NCBI GenBank assembly: GCA_947304065.1
Contig: CAMZAI010000157.1
Location: 1 to 6,256, forward strand
Source: an uncultured Clostridia bacterium
Lineage (GTDB): Bacteria > Bacillota > Clostridia > Lachnospirales > Lachnospiraceae
Direction: 5' to 3'
DNA length: 6,256 nt
Part shown: positions 1 through 5,761 of the stretch, one piece after another
Layout of the letters: the number at the start of each line of letters is the position of its first letter
Position numbering within the stretch: position 1 is the first letter of the stretch
Translations under genes and position numbers: made by a program
The notes under the pieces: generated by a model
Seen by the model: only the letters and a program-made list of their open reading frames with translations
Database searches by the model: none
Told to the model about the DNA's origin: nothing

Positions 1-19
1 GATAAATAAACATCATATT

Positions 20-204
20 GTTACTATTCACAGCTGTACAAAACATCATTCATAAACCGGTCGGCTTCGCCGCCCGTCGCCGCTTACGCGGCTTTCCGTT
101 TATTCATGTGTTTTGTCCAGCCTTTACAGCATAATCTGTGCAAGTGCAAAACTGCAAGTAAACTTGCGTCTTGCACTTATCACAGATTAGCTGTGAATAG
201 TAAC
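20..204. repeat. MITE-like or ncRNA-like inverted-repeat element with branched secondary structure
   Basis: The ends are a perfect 16-bp inverted repeat: GTTACTATTCACAGCT at 20-35 and its reverse complement at 189-204. Between them are two independent foldable arms. Arm A (38-116) pairs ACAAAACA (38-45) with TGTTTTGT (109-116), continues through 47-49/106-108 and ATAAAC (52-57)/GTTTAT (98-103), and carries two GC-rich hairpins at its tip, 62-72 and 79-92. Arm B (132-189) pairs TAATCTGTG (132-140) with CACAGATTA (181-189), then AAGTGCAA (142-149) with TTGCACTT (171-178), then GCAAG (154-158) with CTTGC (163-167). The whole would fold as a three-way junction. No open frame inside looks like a gene, and I see no clear target-site duplication. 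It starts 6 bp beyond the stop codon of the minus-strand DUF5688 gene. A non-autonomous mobile element is my preferred reading; a structured RNA is the alternative. The structure is directly visible, the class is inferred. Confidence 0.6.
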
Positions 205-210
205 CTTTTC

Positions 211-1275
211 TCATATCTTGAAATCATCCTCGGGATAATGATAAACCCTGTCCGAAAGAATATCGCAGACCGGCACCTGCTCGCGGTTCACCTCGGGCAC
301 CATATTTTCAAAAATAGCCCTGCCGTTCTCCTGCATATCGGGCACAATGATCACCTCATGCACAGAACTGGGCAGGATGAAAAAGCCCGAACCGAGCCTC
401 TCCTTTATCTGCTCGAGAAGTCCCTCGTAGAGCAGACACGCCGCTCCGTTGATCCTGTTAGGCGTCGTAAGGACATAGATCGAGTTCCCCTTCCTCGGCG
501 AGCTGTCGCTCTCGAGCGAATCTATGATATCCCTGATGACCTCCCTGTCATGCACCGTGCCCGGGCACAGCTCGGTCTCGTCGAGAAGGATCTCCGCGAG
601 CAGGCAGAAAATATTCTTGAACGAATGCGGCATGATATACGGCGCGTTCTCAAAAGCGCAGCGCTTCAGCTCTTCGACCCCCACTCCCCAGTTCGCGCAG
701 TGCTCGTTCGTGATGCGGATCGTGCCCATGCCGCACTTGTCCACCTTCACGAGACAGCAGAATATCACCGCGAGATCCAGATACTTGATATGAGGGGTAT
801 CCTCAAGCAGGGTCCTGTTCATATCATAGTTGATCAGCTTGAACACTATCCTGCCCTTCATCGCCTCAAACGAGAAATCACCCACGATATCGTCGTCCAC
901 GCCCTTCATGCAGCTGCGGTACTGTTCGAGTATGCGGTCCGCAATAACATCGGAGGGCATACCTTCCATGTAATCGTCGTAATAATCGTTGAGATAAAAG
1001 CTCGGGGATACCACTCTGCCTTCACTGAGAATGGTCACAGAATCAAGAGTTACCGAATTGTTTTTGAGAATGCGTCTGCCGGACACCTGAAACGAGGGTC
1101 CCGCTTTTTCGGCGACGCGCTCCGTGATACACGCCACGAAATTCCTGTAATCTTCCGATTCGAACCTGTCGGCCAGCCCTTCGCACTCGGCTACAATGCA
1201 GGGCGAGCCGTGGTCCACATCACAGTATTTCCCGGCTGTATCATTTTCAAAAATTAAAACTTCGTTATTTAACAT
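211..1275 (-). CDS. DUF5688 family protein of unknown function
   Basis: This 354-residue protein matches my memory of the DUF5688 family, found mostly in Lachnospiraceae and without an assigned function. Recognisable family blocks, in order, are KNNSVTLDSVTIL (71-83), NDYYDDYMEG (96-105), LINYDMNRTLLEDTPH (147-162) followed by YLDLAVIF, WGVGVEEL (196-203), IYVLT then GAACLLYEGLLEQI (266-290), FFILPSSVHEVIIVPD (298-313), and MVPEVNREQVP then LSDRVYHY (325-347). No signal peptide or membrane segment is evident, so it is probably cytosolic. The ATG is preceded by GGGAG at a short spacing, and the reading frame covers the whole family length, so it looks intact. It is transcribed alone: no co-directional gene follows within the window, and the structured inverted-repeat element lies almost directly against its stop codon and might act on the 3' end of its transcript. 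The long plus-strand frame opposite it is antisense shadow. Family call is fairly sure; function unknown. Confidence 0.8.
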   Translation of the reverse strand: MLNNEVLIFENDTAGKYCDVDHGSPCIVAECEGLADRFESEDYRNFVACITERVAEKAGPSFQVSGRRILKNNSVTLDSVTILSEGRVVSPSFYLNDYYDDYMEGMPSDVIADRILEQYRSCMKGVDDDIVGDFSFEAMKGRIVFKLINYDMNRTLLEDTPHIKYLDLAVIFCCLVKVDKCGMGTIRITNEHCANWGVGVEELKRCAFENAPYIMPHSFKNIFCLLAEILLDETELCPGTVHDREVIRDIIDSLESDSSPRKGNSIYVLTTPNRINGAACLLYEGLLEQIKERLGSGFFILPSSVHEVIIVPDMQENGRAIFENMVPEVNREQVPVCDILSDRVYHYPEDDFKI

Positions 1276-1318
1276 ATCGCTCCCATCCGGCCTCCCGGCC
1301 TGTCAGATCGAAGAGCAA

Positions 1319-1348
1319 TATAAATCCTGTCAATGGAAATAATATCAA
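1319..1348 (-). promoter_or_regulatory. Weak candidate promoter for the DUF5688 gene
   Basis: Read on the minus strand, TTGATA (1348-1343) and TTTATA (1324-1319) are separated by 18 bp, which would start transcription roughly 35 nt before the DUF5688 ATG. A perfect TTGACA also occurs at 1333-1328, but I see no acceptable -10 at the right distance from it. Tentative. Confidence 0.3.
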
Positions 1349-1589
1349 AACAGTCCCTGTATTTCCAGCATTATTTTTCCGACGGAAGCGTTGATTTTCA
1401 AGGCTTTCAGCCATTTTCAGAACACTAAAAAAGCTCACGTGCGGAACTGCTCCGATATGCCGTTAAATTGTATTCCACACATCTGAAATGTATCTTCAAA
1501 AGATGCAATTTAAGACCGGCCTCCGCTATGATATAAAGAAGCTCTGTTTTCCGTGATCTCACCGTTGTCCCCATTCTCCCAGTTTTTGC
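1349..1589. other. Gene-free spacer between DUF5688 and tRNA-Pro
   Basis: Together with the 1276-1348 leader this makes a stretch of over 300 bp without a credible gene. A 93-codon minus-strand frame (1425-1706) runs through it but overlaps the tRNA gene entirely at its start, so it is not believable. The only structure noted is a short ATCTT/AAGAT hairpin near 1490-1505. I see no repeat, RNA gene or further tRNA here. Confidence 0.5.
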
Positions 1590-1618
1590 TTGACTTTTGT
1601 CCGCACCGAGTGCATAAT
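1590..1618 (+). promoter_or_regulatory. Promoter of the tRNA-Pro gene
   Basis: TTGACT (1590-1595) and CATAAT (1613-1618) are separated by exactly 17 bp, each one mismatch from the sigma-70 type consensus. Predicted transcription would begin around 1625, about 18 nt before the mature tRNA 5' end, leaving a short leader for RNase P to remove. The position immediately before a stable RNA gene supports it. Confidence 0.7.
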
Positions 1619-1642
1619 ATCTTTGTTTGGTTAACAGCCAAT

Positions 1643-1716
<74 letters not shown>

Positions 1717-1724
1717 TGCTTGCA

Positions 1725-1765
1725 AAAAGCCGCGAATTCAGCAAATAACTGGATTCGCGGCTTTT
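1725..1765 (+). terminator. Intrinsic terminator of tRNA-Pro
   Basis: AAAAGCCGCGAATTCAG (1725-1741) pairs with the reverse-complementary arm at 1749-1765, with one G-T wobble, around a 7-nt loop; the 3' arm ends in TTTT. A 17-bp stem eight bases after the tRNA 3' end is a clear stop signal. The A-run on the 5' side means it could also work for minus-strand transcripts coming from the right. Confidence 0.85.
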
Positions 1766-1808
1766 ACCTTGTCATAAAAAAGTGGTTCCTAAGCTTTTTT
1801 CAATTAAC

Positions 1809-1943
1809 TTAACCGAAAATACACTCCCAGCGTTCATCAGCAACAGGATCATTATCAGCCATTCGCATATAATGAAGCGTAGTTGTTTTACATCTGTGAC
1901 CACTATTATGCTGAATAGTTAGTAAATCCAAAACATCTATCTT
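1809..1943 (-). pseudogene. Remnant of a tyrosine recombinase (integrase) C-terminus
   Basis: A minus-strand frame of 44 codons ending in TAA reads, in part, DVLDLLTIQHNSGHRCKTTT followed by LHYMRMADNDPVADERWECIFG. It fits the end of the tyrosine recombinase catalytic domain: LTIQ, then the conserved GH, then KTT, then the nucleophilic Tyr. The spacing from the GH histidine (fragment residue 16) to Tyr (residue 25, codon at 1869-1871) is nine residues, the same as in canonical GHSSIKTTEIYTH-type sequences. The frame is closed upstream by TAA at 1944-1946; a one-base shift would add four codons from ATG TGC GCT AAA, suggesting a frameshift too. The rest of the gene (N-terminal domain and the catalytic Arg box) is absent. 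It lies just downstream of tRNA-Pro with its C-terminus facing it. The fragment is short, so the family call is moderate. Confidence 0.5.
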
Positions 1944-1987
1944 TTAGCGCACATTAAAAGTAGATTAAAATGCTTCGAAAACAGGCT

Positions 1988-3100
1988 CTAAATATGACTT
2001 GTCGATCCTCTCCTGCGCTTTCTTCCGGCCTTCTTGCCTCTAATATCCGCAAGGGCATTGGATATCATGCTGAGCGCCAGTTTCTGCACTTCCTTATTCT
2101 TGCCCAGAGAACGGGCAAGTTCCATGGCACTGCCCAGCTTTGTTTCTGTCAGGTCCGTCAGCGTTAATGCTCCCGTGGACGTCATGATCTGGAAAAAGTC
2201 GTCGATAAACGCTTCCCGGTCCGCCTGGCTCATGCCCGAAAGTGTCTCTGCCATGGCACGTCTGAACCTTGCGCTGCTCGGGCTGAGCTCTTCCGCGCGC
2301 ACAAAGTGATCGCAGAATACCTTCCAGTTAAACCCGTCATGTGCCTTGATGCCAAAGTTGTCGCAAGCGATGATTTCCTGATCATTTCCCTTGGAAAGCA
2401 GCACCCCGACGATCGAGTTCTGCGGAATCAGCGAATGCACCTTAGACAGGATTCGCATATATCCTTCATTCTTCAGAAAAGCATCCTGAAAACCGGGACC
2501 GTCAAAGTCGTATATGGCCGTAATCCGCGCCTGAAGCTCCTCCGGAAGCATTGCCGAGGCATAGATGGCCAGATTCCCGCCCTTGGAATGGCCGCAAATG
2601 ATCACGTTACCGTCGAAGGTGTCCAGTACCCATCTGAGATAGTCCAAAGCATCTTCCTGCGCCGGAATGGTCTCCATAATGGACATACGAAAGTTTTCCT
2701 TCCAGGCAAAGATATTGTCATCTGTCCCGCGGAACGTTACAATCCGGGGTCCATCCGGAATGCGGACCGTCAATGCCGAGAACTGCTCCGTATTTCCAAG
2801 ATCATTGGTCCTTCGAAATCCGGATACCATCAGGGATCGAAAACGAGGTACCGTCGGAAGACGATAAAAGCTCTTCAGAACCTTCGGTGACGTTGCGGCT
2901 CCCAGGGAATTGTTTCCTTCTTTCACCCGATAAGCGTCAACGACCTCGGTCAGAGCAGTCTCCCGCACATCTGTGCTCACAAGACCCGTCAGATCCGGGC
3001 ACCCGATTTTGGAGATCAGATAATAATCCACTTCATTGGCCGGATCAATCTGAAAACTCAGATCTCCGCGCCAGTCCAGATAGTCAAATATGAACGCCAT
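1988..3100 (-). CDS. Mbeg1-like (DUF2974) alpha/beta-hydrolase, lipase-like
   Basis: This 370-residue protein resembles the DUF2974/Mbeg1-like family of lipase-type serine hydrolases. The N-terminus, with FDYLDWRGDLSF (5-16) and ANEVDYYLISKIGCPD (21-36), is typical of that family. FRGTDDN (123-129) precedes the nucleophile elbow GHSKGGNLA (170-178), giving predicted catalytic Ser172. DFDGPGF (198-204) and the HDGFNW region (254-259) are candidate sites for the remaining acid and histidine, but that is inference. The C-terminus is strongly basic (KKAGRKRRRG). There is no signal peptide, so it is likely cytosolic or membrane-associated; its natural ester substrate is unknown. The ATG follows AAGGAGTGAG; the AAGGAG core is 15 nt upstream, somewhat far, but a TGA lies just upstream in frame, so no longer start exists. 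It has its own TTGACA promoter and ends in TAG next to the recombinase remnant. Confidence 0.83.
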   Translation of the reverse strand: MAFIFDYLDWRGDLSFQIDPANEVDYYLISKIGCPDLTGLVSTDVRETALTEVVDAYRVKEGNNSLGAATSPKVLKSFYRLPTVPRFRSLMVSGFRRTNDLGNTEQFSALTVRIPDGPRIVTFRGTDDNIFAWKENFRMSIMETIPAQEDALDYLRWVLDTFDGNVIICGHSKGGNLAIYASAMLPEELQARITAIYDFDGPGFQDAFLKNEGYMRILSKVHSLIPQNSIVGVLLSKGNDQEIIACDNFGIKAHDGFNWKVFCDHFVRAEELSPSSARFRRAMAETLSGMSQADREAFIDDFFQIMTSTGALTLTDLTETKLGSAMELARSLGKNKEVQKLALSMISNALADIRGKKAGRKRRRGSTSHI

Positions 3101-3164
3101 GGTATGATCGACTCACTCCTTATTAATCAATAACGCCGGATGATGCTCAGCCAACGCTTTTATG

Positions 3165-3193
3165 ATAACAGCGTCAGCTATGATAATTGTCAA
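3165..3193 (-). promoter_or_regulatory. Promoter of the Mbeg1-like hydrolase gene
   Basis: On the minus strand a perfect TTGACA (3193-3188) is followed after 17 bp by TGTTAT (3170-3165), a four-of-six match to the -10 consensus. It lies between the EAL gene and the hydrolase gene, implying that the hydrolase has its own transcription start rather than depending on read-through. The predicted leader is about 57 nt. Confidence 0.5.
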
Positions 3194-3207
3194 AACAGTC
3201 AGAAAGA

Positions 3208-3289
3208 TTTTGCTGCCTGCTTATTCTCGGGCACCGGTAATTGTGCATAGCAGGACATCAAATGCAGCAAAAGACAATTATATTACCGG
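3208..3289. repeat. Two interleaved inverted repeats at the 3' end of the EAL gene
   Basis: TTTTGCTGC (3208-3216) is perfectly inverted at 3264-3272, and CCGGTAAT (3234-3241) is perfectly inverted at 3282-3289, the latter overlapping the last codons of the EAL gene. The two pairings interleave and would compete or form a pseudoknot. Neither is followed by a convincing T-run, so this is not a standard terminator, but it sits where the EAL transcript should end. Confidence 0.35.
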
Positions 3290-3988
3290 CATGCCCATAT
3301 AGTAGCCCTGCATAAGATCGATATCCCGTGTAAGCAGATAATCGCATTCTTCTTTGGTTTCGACGCCCTCTGCCAGTGTGAGTATCCCTCTCTTTTTGAT
3401 CTCATGGCACATATCGTCAACAATGCGCTGGTTGATCTTATTTGTATCTATATGGCTGATATACATGCGGTCAATCTTGACTATAGCAGGTTTATACTCA
3501 TCAAGTATGCTGTAACTGATGTTTTCTCCCGATCCGAAATCATCTATCGCAAGCTGGGCCATGGAATGACTGTTAATGATAGCTGAGATCTTCATTTTCC
3601 ACGCATACGCTTCACGTTCGGAATACTCAAGGATTTCATATATATTCCGGCCCTTCATTGTCTCTCCGCCGATGGAACGCGCTTTTTCAACCGCATCCGG
3701 AGACATACAGACTTCCGGAAGTGTATTAAGAAAGTTTTTCCCGCCAAGGTTCGCGTCCATGAAAGCTTTCATTCCGTAGATCATGGTGATCTCTTCTATA
3801 TCCCGTAATCTTCCGAGCTTCGCTGCACCGTCAATGAATTCAAGCGGTGTATAGGGCTTAGGGCGCATCAGCATCTCATATCCGTAGATACTTCCGTCCT
3901 TTGCGGCGAAAATGGGCTGATGAGCGAATATGATCTCTTCGGGATGATCCAGAAGATATTCAATAGATGGTTTTTTTGTGTCAAACAC
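3278..3988 (-). CDS. Stand-alone EAL-domain cyclic-di-GMP phosphodiesterase
   Basis: EAL proteins hydrolyse c-di-GMP to pGpG with Mg or Mn. This 236-residue protein is essentially only the EAL domain, without GGDEF, PAS or membrane segments. The metal and catalytic set looks complete: ExLxR as YEMLMR (E38, L40, R42), N88 in NFLN, E118 and E121 in YEILEYS, D149-D150 in IDDFGSG, K171 in VKIDR, E207 in LAEGVET, and Q227 in MQGYYMGMP. Spacings from D150 onward agree with my memory of active enzymes such as RocR. The signature is EML rather than EAL, a tolerated variant. Enzyme activity is therefore predicted, not merely c-di-GMP binding. The start is GTG, chosen because AGGAG (4002-3998) lies nine bases upstream. 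No diguanylate cyclase is in the window. It is upstream of the hydrolase gene on the same strand, but the 177-bp gap and a separate promoter argue against an obligate operon. Confidence 0.9.
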   Translation of the reverse strand: MFDTKKPSIEYLLDHPEEIIFAHQPIFAAKDGSIYGYEMLMRPKPYTPLEFIDGAAKLGRLRDIEEITMIYGMKAFMDANLGGKNFLNTLPEVCMSPDAVEKARSIGGETMKGRNIYEILEYSEREAYAWKMKISAIINSHSMAQLAIDDFGSGENISYSILDEYKPAIVKIDRMYISHIDTNKINQRIVDDMCHEIKKRGILTLAEGVETKEECDYLLTRDIDLMQGYYMGMPVI

Positions 3989-4005
3989 TTCTTCTCTCTC
4001 CTGTC

Positions 4006-4030
4006 AAAACCGCGAATTGCTTCGCGTTTT
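4006..4030 (-). promoter_or_regulatory. GNRA-capped leader hairpin next to the EAL gene ribosome binding site
   Basis: In the minus-strand transcript CGCGAA (4026-4021) and UUCGCG (4016-4011) form a perfect 6-bp stem closed by loop GCAA, a GNRA tetraloop. Flanking AAAA and UUUU can extend it across one bulged base. It ends four bases before the AGGAG of the EAL gene. It could tune translation or mRNA stability, or act as a weak attenuator given the trailing UUUU. Structure is visible; role is inferred. Confidence 0.45.
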
Positions 4031-4114
4031 CGTTATATATCTATGCAGCATTTTCTACATGTATGTGTCATTAGTATTTCAGGTATGTCGCTCTTAAGCG
4101 GCATCTTAAAAGGA

Positions 4115-4143
4115 ATTATAGCATCTCAATGATGATGCCGCAA
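4115..4143 (-). promoter_or_regulatory. Extended -10 promoter of the EAL phosphodiesterase gene
   Basis: On the minus strand TGCTATAAT gives a perfect -10 (4120-4115) with the TGn extension, and TTGCGG (4143-4138) is a partial -35 at 17-bp spacing. Transcription would begin near 4108, leaving a leader of about 120 nt before the GTG start. The leader also holds a small CGCT/AGCG hairpin at 4089-4100. I did not find a c-di-GMP riboswitch consensus in it. Confidence 0.65.
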
Positions 4144-4411
4144 TCGGTTTCGAGGGCCTCATGTCCTGTCCGCATATCTTGCCCAAAACACTATGATTCA
4201 GAGGCTGTGTTTCTTTTTTCGTCCTTCTGTTACCTTTATACATAAAAGCAGCGGCGCCGGAATCTGGTCTTATTAAATTCTTCATTTCTGGTGATTTATA
4301 TATATTCAGATCAGTGATAGATTTTAAAAAAGAAAAGATAAAAGACGTATGAATGATATCAAAAGTCTTAACTTATCGGCGATTAAGCCTGATCATACGA
4401 GTAGGAGAATT
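4144..4411. other. Intergenic region between divergent EAL and pyridoxamine kinase genes
   Basis: This AT-rich spacer separates the minus-strand EAL gene's promoter from the plus-strand kinase gene. It must contain the kinase promoter, but I cannot choose one: TATACA near 4237-4243 and the TATATATATT run near 4297-4307 are possible -10 elements without good -35 partners. An ATG at 4349 is in frame with the kinase but lacks a ribosome binding site. Confidence 0.4.
4403..4407 (+). promoter_or_regulatory. Ribosome binding site fixing the kinase start
   Basis: AGGAG lies four bases before the ATG at 4412. The upstream in-frame ATG at 4349 has no such site and would add 21 residues that do not resemble the family, whose members usually begin just before ILTIQDISCVGQ. 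This decides the start at 4412. Confidence 0.75.
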
Positions 4412-5236
4412 ATGTACAAACGTATCTTAACTATTCAGGATATCTCATGTGTAGGACAGTGCTCATTAACGGTCGCTCTGCCCATACTTTCCGCCTGCGG
4501 ACTGGAGACGGTCATCCTTCCTTCCGCCATTTTGTCAACGCATACCGGCGGATTTAAGGGTTTTACTTTCCGTGATCTGACTGATGATATCGATGGTATC
4601 GCAGATCACTGGGCAAAAGAAGGTATCTTCTTTGACGGTCTTTATACCGGATATCTGGGAAGTGTTTCCCAGATCGACAAGGTGATCAGTATTGCAGATA
4701 CGCGTCTGAAGGAGGGCGCACCTCTGATCGTCGATCCGGCAATGGCCGATAACGGCAAGCTCTATTCCATTTTTGATGATGAGTTCGTCAAGAACATGCG
4801 CAGACTGACGGACAAGGCAGACATTATCCTTCCCAATATTACCGAGGCAAGCTTCCTGACCGGTATCGAATACAAGGAGACCTACGACGATGCTTATATC
4901 AGGCAGCTCGCTGAAAGTCTGGCCGCAAATGACAGACAGATCGTAGTCCTGACCGGCGTCGGCTACCGCGAAGGGAAAACAGGGGTGGCAGTTTATCAGG
5001 GCGGCACACTTCAGTACTATGAGCATGAAAAGGTTGCCAAAGGCAGCCACGGAACAGGAGATATTTACGCTTCTGCCTTCGTAGGTGCCTACACACAGGG
5101 ACACTCTGCCTATGATGCCGCTGTGATCGCTGCGGATTATACCGTAAGGTGCATTCTCGGTACTCAGAGCGATCCCGACCACTGGTACGGTGTGAAGTTC
5201 GAGCCTCAGTTAAAATATCTGATCAATCGTTTATAA
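4412..5236 (+). CDS. pdxY: Pyridoxamine/pyridoxal kinase
   Basis: A 274-residue cytosolic kinase of the ribokinase-like superfamily that phosphorylates pyridoxal, pyridoxamine or pyridoxine at the 5' hydroxyl using ATP, in vitamin B6 salvage toward PLP. Sequence signs are the N-terminal ILTIQDISCVGQCSLTVALP (5-24), LSTHTG (41-46, the counterpart of LSNHTGY in PdxY), GYLGS (80-84), DPAMADNG (108-115), LPNITEASFLTG (140-151, the usual PN-x-x-E-A-x-x-L block) and the anion-hole motif GSHGTGD (211-217) with Asp217 as the predicted catalytic base. The length is normal. The unit is monocistronic: a divergent EAL gene lies upstream and a strong terminator about 65 bp downstream. A hydroxymethylpyrimidine kinase (ThiD-like) is the main alternative, but the N-terminal block favours the pyridoxamine kinases common in Clostridia. 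The exact B6 vitamer preferred cannot be read from sequence. Confidence 0.92.
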   Translation: MYKRILTIQDISCVGQCSLTVALPILSACGLETVILPSAILSTHTGGFKGFTFRDLTDDIDGIADHWAKEGIFFDGLYTGYLGSVSQIDKVISIADTRLKEGAPLIVDPAMADNGKLYSIFDDEFVKNMRRLTDKADIILPNITEASFLTGIEYKETYDDAYIRQLAESLAANDRQIVVLTGVGYREGKTGVAVYQGGTLQYYEHEKVAKGSHGTGDIYASAFVGAYTQGHSAYDAAVIAADYTVRCILGTQSDPDHWYGVKFEPQLKYLINRL

Positions 5237-5301
5237 AATAAACCGCCAGTAGGAAACAGCTGCGGCAGAGGTATATGCTGCCCGGTTCCTGACAGAGTTC
5301 C

Positions 5302-5337
5302 ACCCACAACCTTCAGGTTGTGGGTTATCTTTTATTT
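5302..5337 (+). terminator. Intrinsic terminator of the kinase gene
   Basis: ACCCACAACC (5302-5311) pairs perfectly with GGTTGTGGGT (5316-5325) around the tetraloop TTCA, followed by the T-rich tract TATCTTTTATTT. A second, weaker hairpin precedes it (AGGAA 5251-5255 with TTCCT 5286-5290, and GGCAG 5264-5268 with CTGCC 5278-5282). The 3' arm overlaps the possible -35 of the next unit. Confidence 0.88.
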
Positions 5338-5346
5338 ATATATAAT
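5318..5346 (+). promoter_or_regulatory. Candidate promoter of the MgtC-family gene
   Basis: A perfect TATAAT (5341-5346) lies 17 bp after TTGTGG (5318-5323), which matches three of six -35 positions and is embedded in the terminator stem. Transcription would begin near 5353, giving a leader of about 208 nt before the MgtC-family ATG. The good -10 and spacing favour it; the -35 is weak. Confidence 0.5.
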
Positions 5347-5391
5347 AGGAGTCAGATATATCTATGTTTAAAGAAAGCAGGTGACTCCTAT
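5345..5391 (+). repeat. 10-bp inverted repeat overlapping promoter and small-ORF start
   Basis: ATAGGAGTCA (5345-5354) is perfectly inverted as TGACTCCTAT (5382-5391), 27 bp apart, with the palindrome GATATATC (5355-5362) between them. The right arm covers the gap from AGGTGA to the ATG of the possible leader ORF. Because the left arm overlaps the -10 end and start point, it may be an operator for a DNA-binding protein; in read-through transcripts it could instead form an RNA hairpin hiding that start. Confidence 0.5.
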
Positions 5392-5473
5392 GACAGGATC
5401 GGAAAACAGCGGTGGGCTTTCAGAACAGATTGCCGTACTGATACCGGAATATGCGATCCCGGAGACAGAATAA
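5390..5473 (+). CDS. Possible 27-residue leader peptide upstream of the MgtC-family gene
   Basis: ATG at 5390 opens a 27-codon frame ending in TAA: MTGSENSGGLSEQIAVLIPE followed by YAIPETE. AGGTGA, complementary to the 16S tail, ends six bases upstream, so initiation is plausible. The peptide is acidic and has no membrane segment or known family. The region also folds: GGATCG (5397-5402) can pair with CGATCC (5455-5460), inside the ORF, so translation would disturb the fold. MgtC-type genes in enterobacteria are known to have regulatory leader ORFs, but this sequence is not related to those and the parallel is only positional. It may be chance. Confidence 0.3.
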   Translation: MTGSENSGGLSEQIAVLIPEYAIPETE

Positions 5474-5560
5474 ATACTGGCAAACAGCCTTGCGGAACTT
5501 CGTTATTACCATATAAAAAAGGATTATTGGCAGGACATATAAAAGAAAGAGGCTTAACCT

Positions 5561-5749
5561 ATGGAGTTACGTGAAGTTACCTATTTATCGATAGTGATCA
5601 GGATCGCAGTGGCTGTTTTGCTTGGCGGTATCATTGGTTTTGAGCGAGGCATGAAGAACAGACCTGCAGGACTTAGAACCTACATGCTGGTATGCGTGGG
5701 CTCGTGTCTTATCATGCTCACAAACCAGTATATCTATCAGGTTTTTTAG
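5561..5749 (+). CDS. MgtC/SapB-family protein, N-terminal half (62 residues)
   Basis: ATG at 5561 is preceded by GAGG (5549-5552) at an 8-nt spacing, so translation begins normally. The product would be two membrane segments (about residues 8-26 and 37-56) joined by the conserved FERGMKNRPAGLRT loop, then YIYQVF and TAG. Alone it lacks the DPxR and GIGFLGAG motifs, so it is unlikely to work unless it pairs with the downstream half. Confidence 0.55.
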   Translation: MELREVTYLSIVIRIAVAVLLGGIIGFERGMKNRPAGLRTYMLVCVGSCLIMLTNQYIYQVF

Positions 5750-5761
5750 ACCGGAGATCCG

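Noticed and set aside
20..204. Integron attC site
   Set aside because: The ends read GTTACTA...TAGTAAC, the reverse arrangement of the RYYYAAC...GTTRRRY attC ends, and no integron integrase or cassettes are present.
106..1257. Long 383-codon plus-strand frame opposite the DUF5688 gene
   Set aside because: It is the antisense of a recognisable protein family, begins within the structured repeat element, and its translation resembles no known protein.
1776..1800. AAAAAAG/CTTTTTT stem as a terminator for minus-strand transcripts
   Set aside because: The stem is almost only A-T pairs with an 11-base loop, too weak to call, though it may assist the neighbouring bidirectional terminator.
3989..4110. 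c-di-GMP riboswitch in the EAL gene leader
   Set aside because: I could not find the conserved GEMM-type core; the leader holds only small unrelated hairpins.
4535..5182. Minus-strand 215-codon frame within the kinase gene
   Set aside because: Antisense shadow of a clearly conserved kinase.
5375..5470. M-box magnesium riboswitch upstream of the MgtC-family gene
   Set aside because: AGGTGACTCCTATG recalls the start of the M-box, but the GG of GGTGAGGCTCC and the later conserved blocks are missing, so the similarity is about ten bases only.
5747..5749. TAG reassigned to an amino acid in this genome
   Set aside because: The Mbeg1-like hydrolase ends naturally at TAG, and reading through it adds only a few codons before further stops, so nothing else supports recoding.
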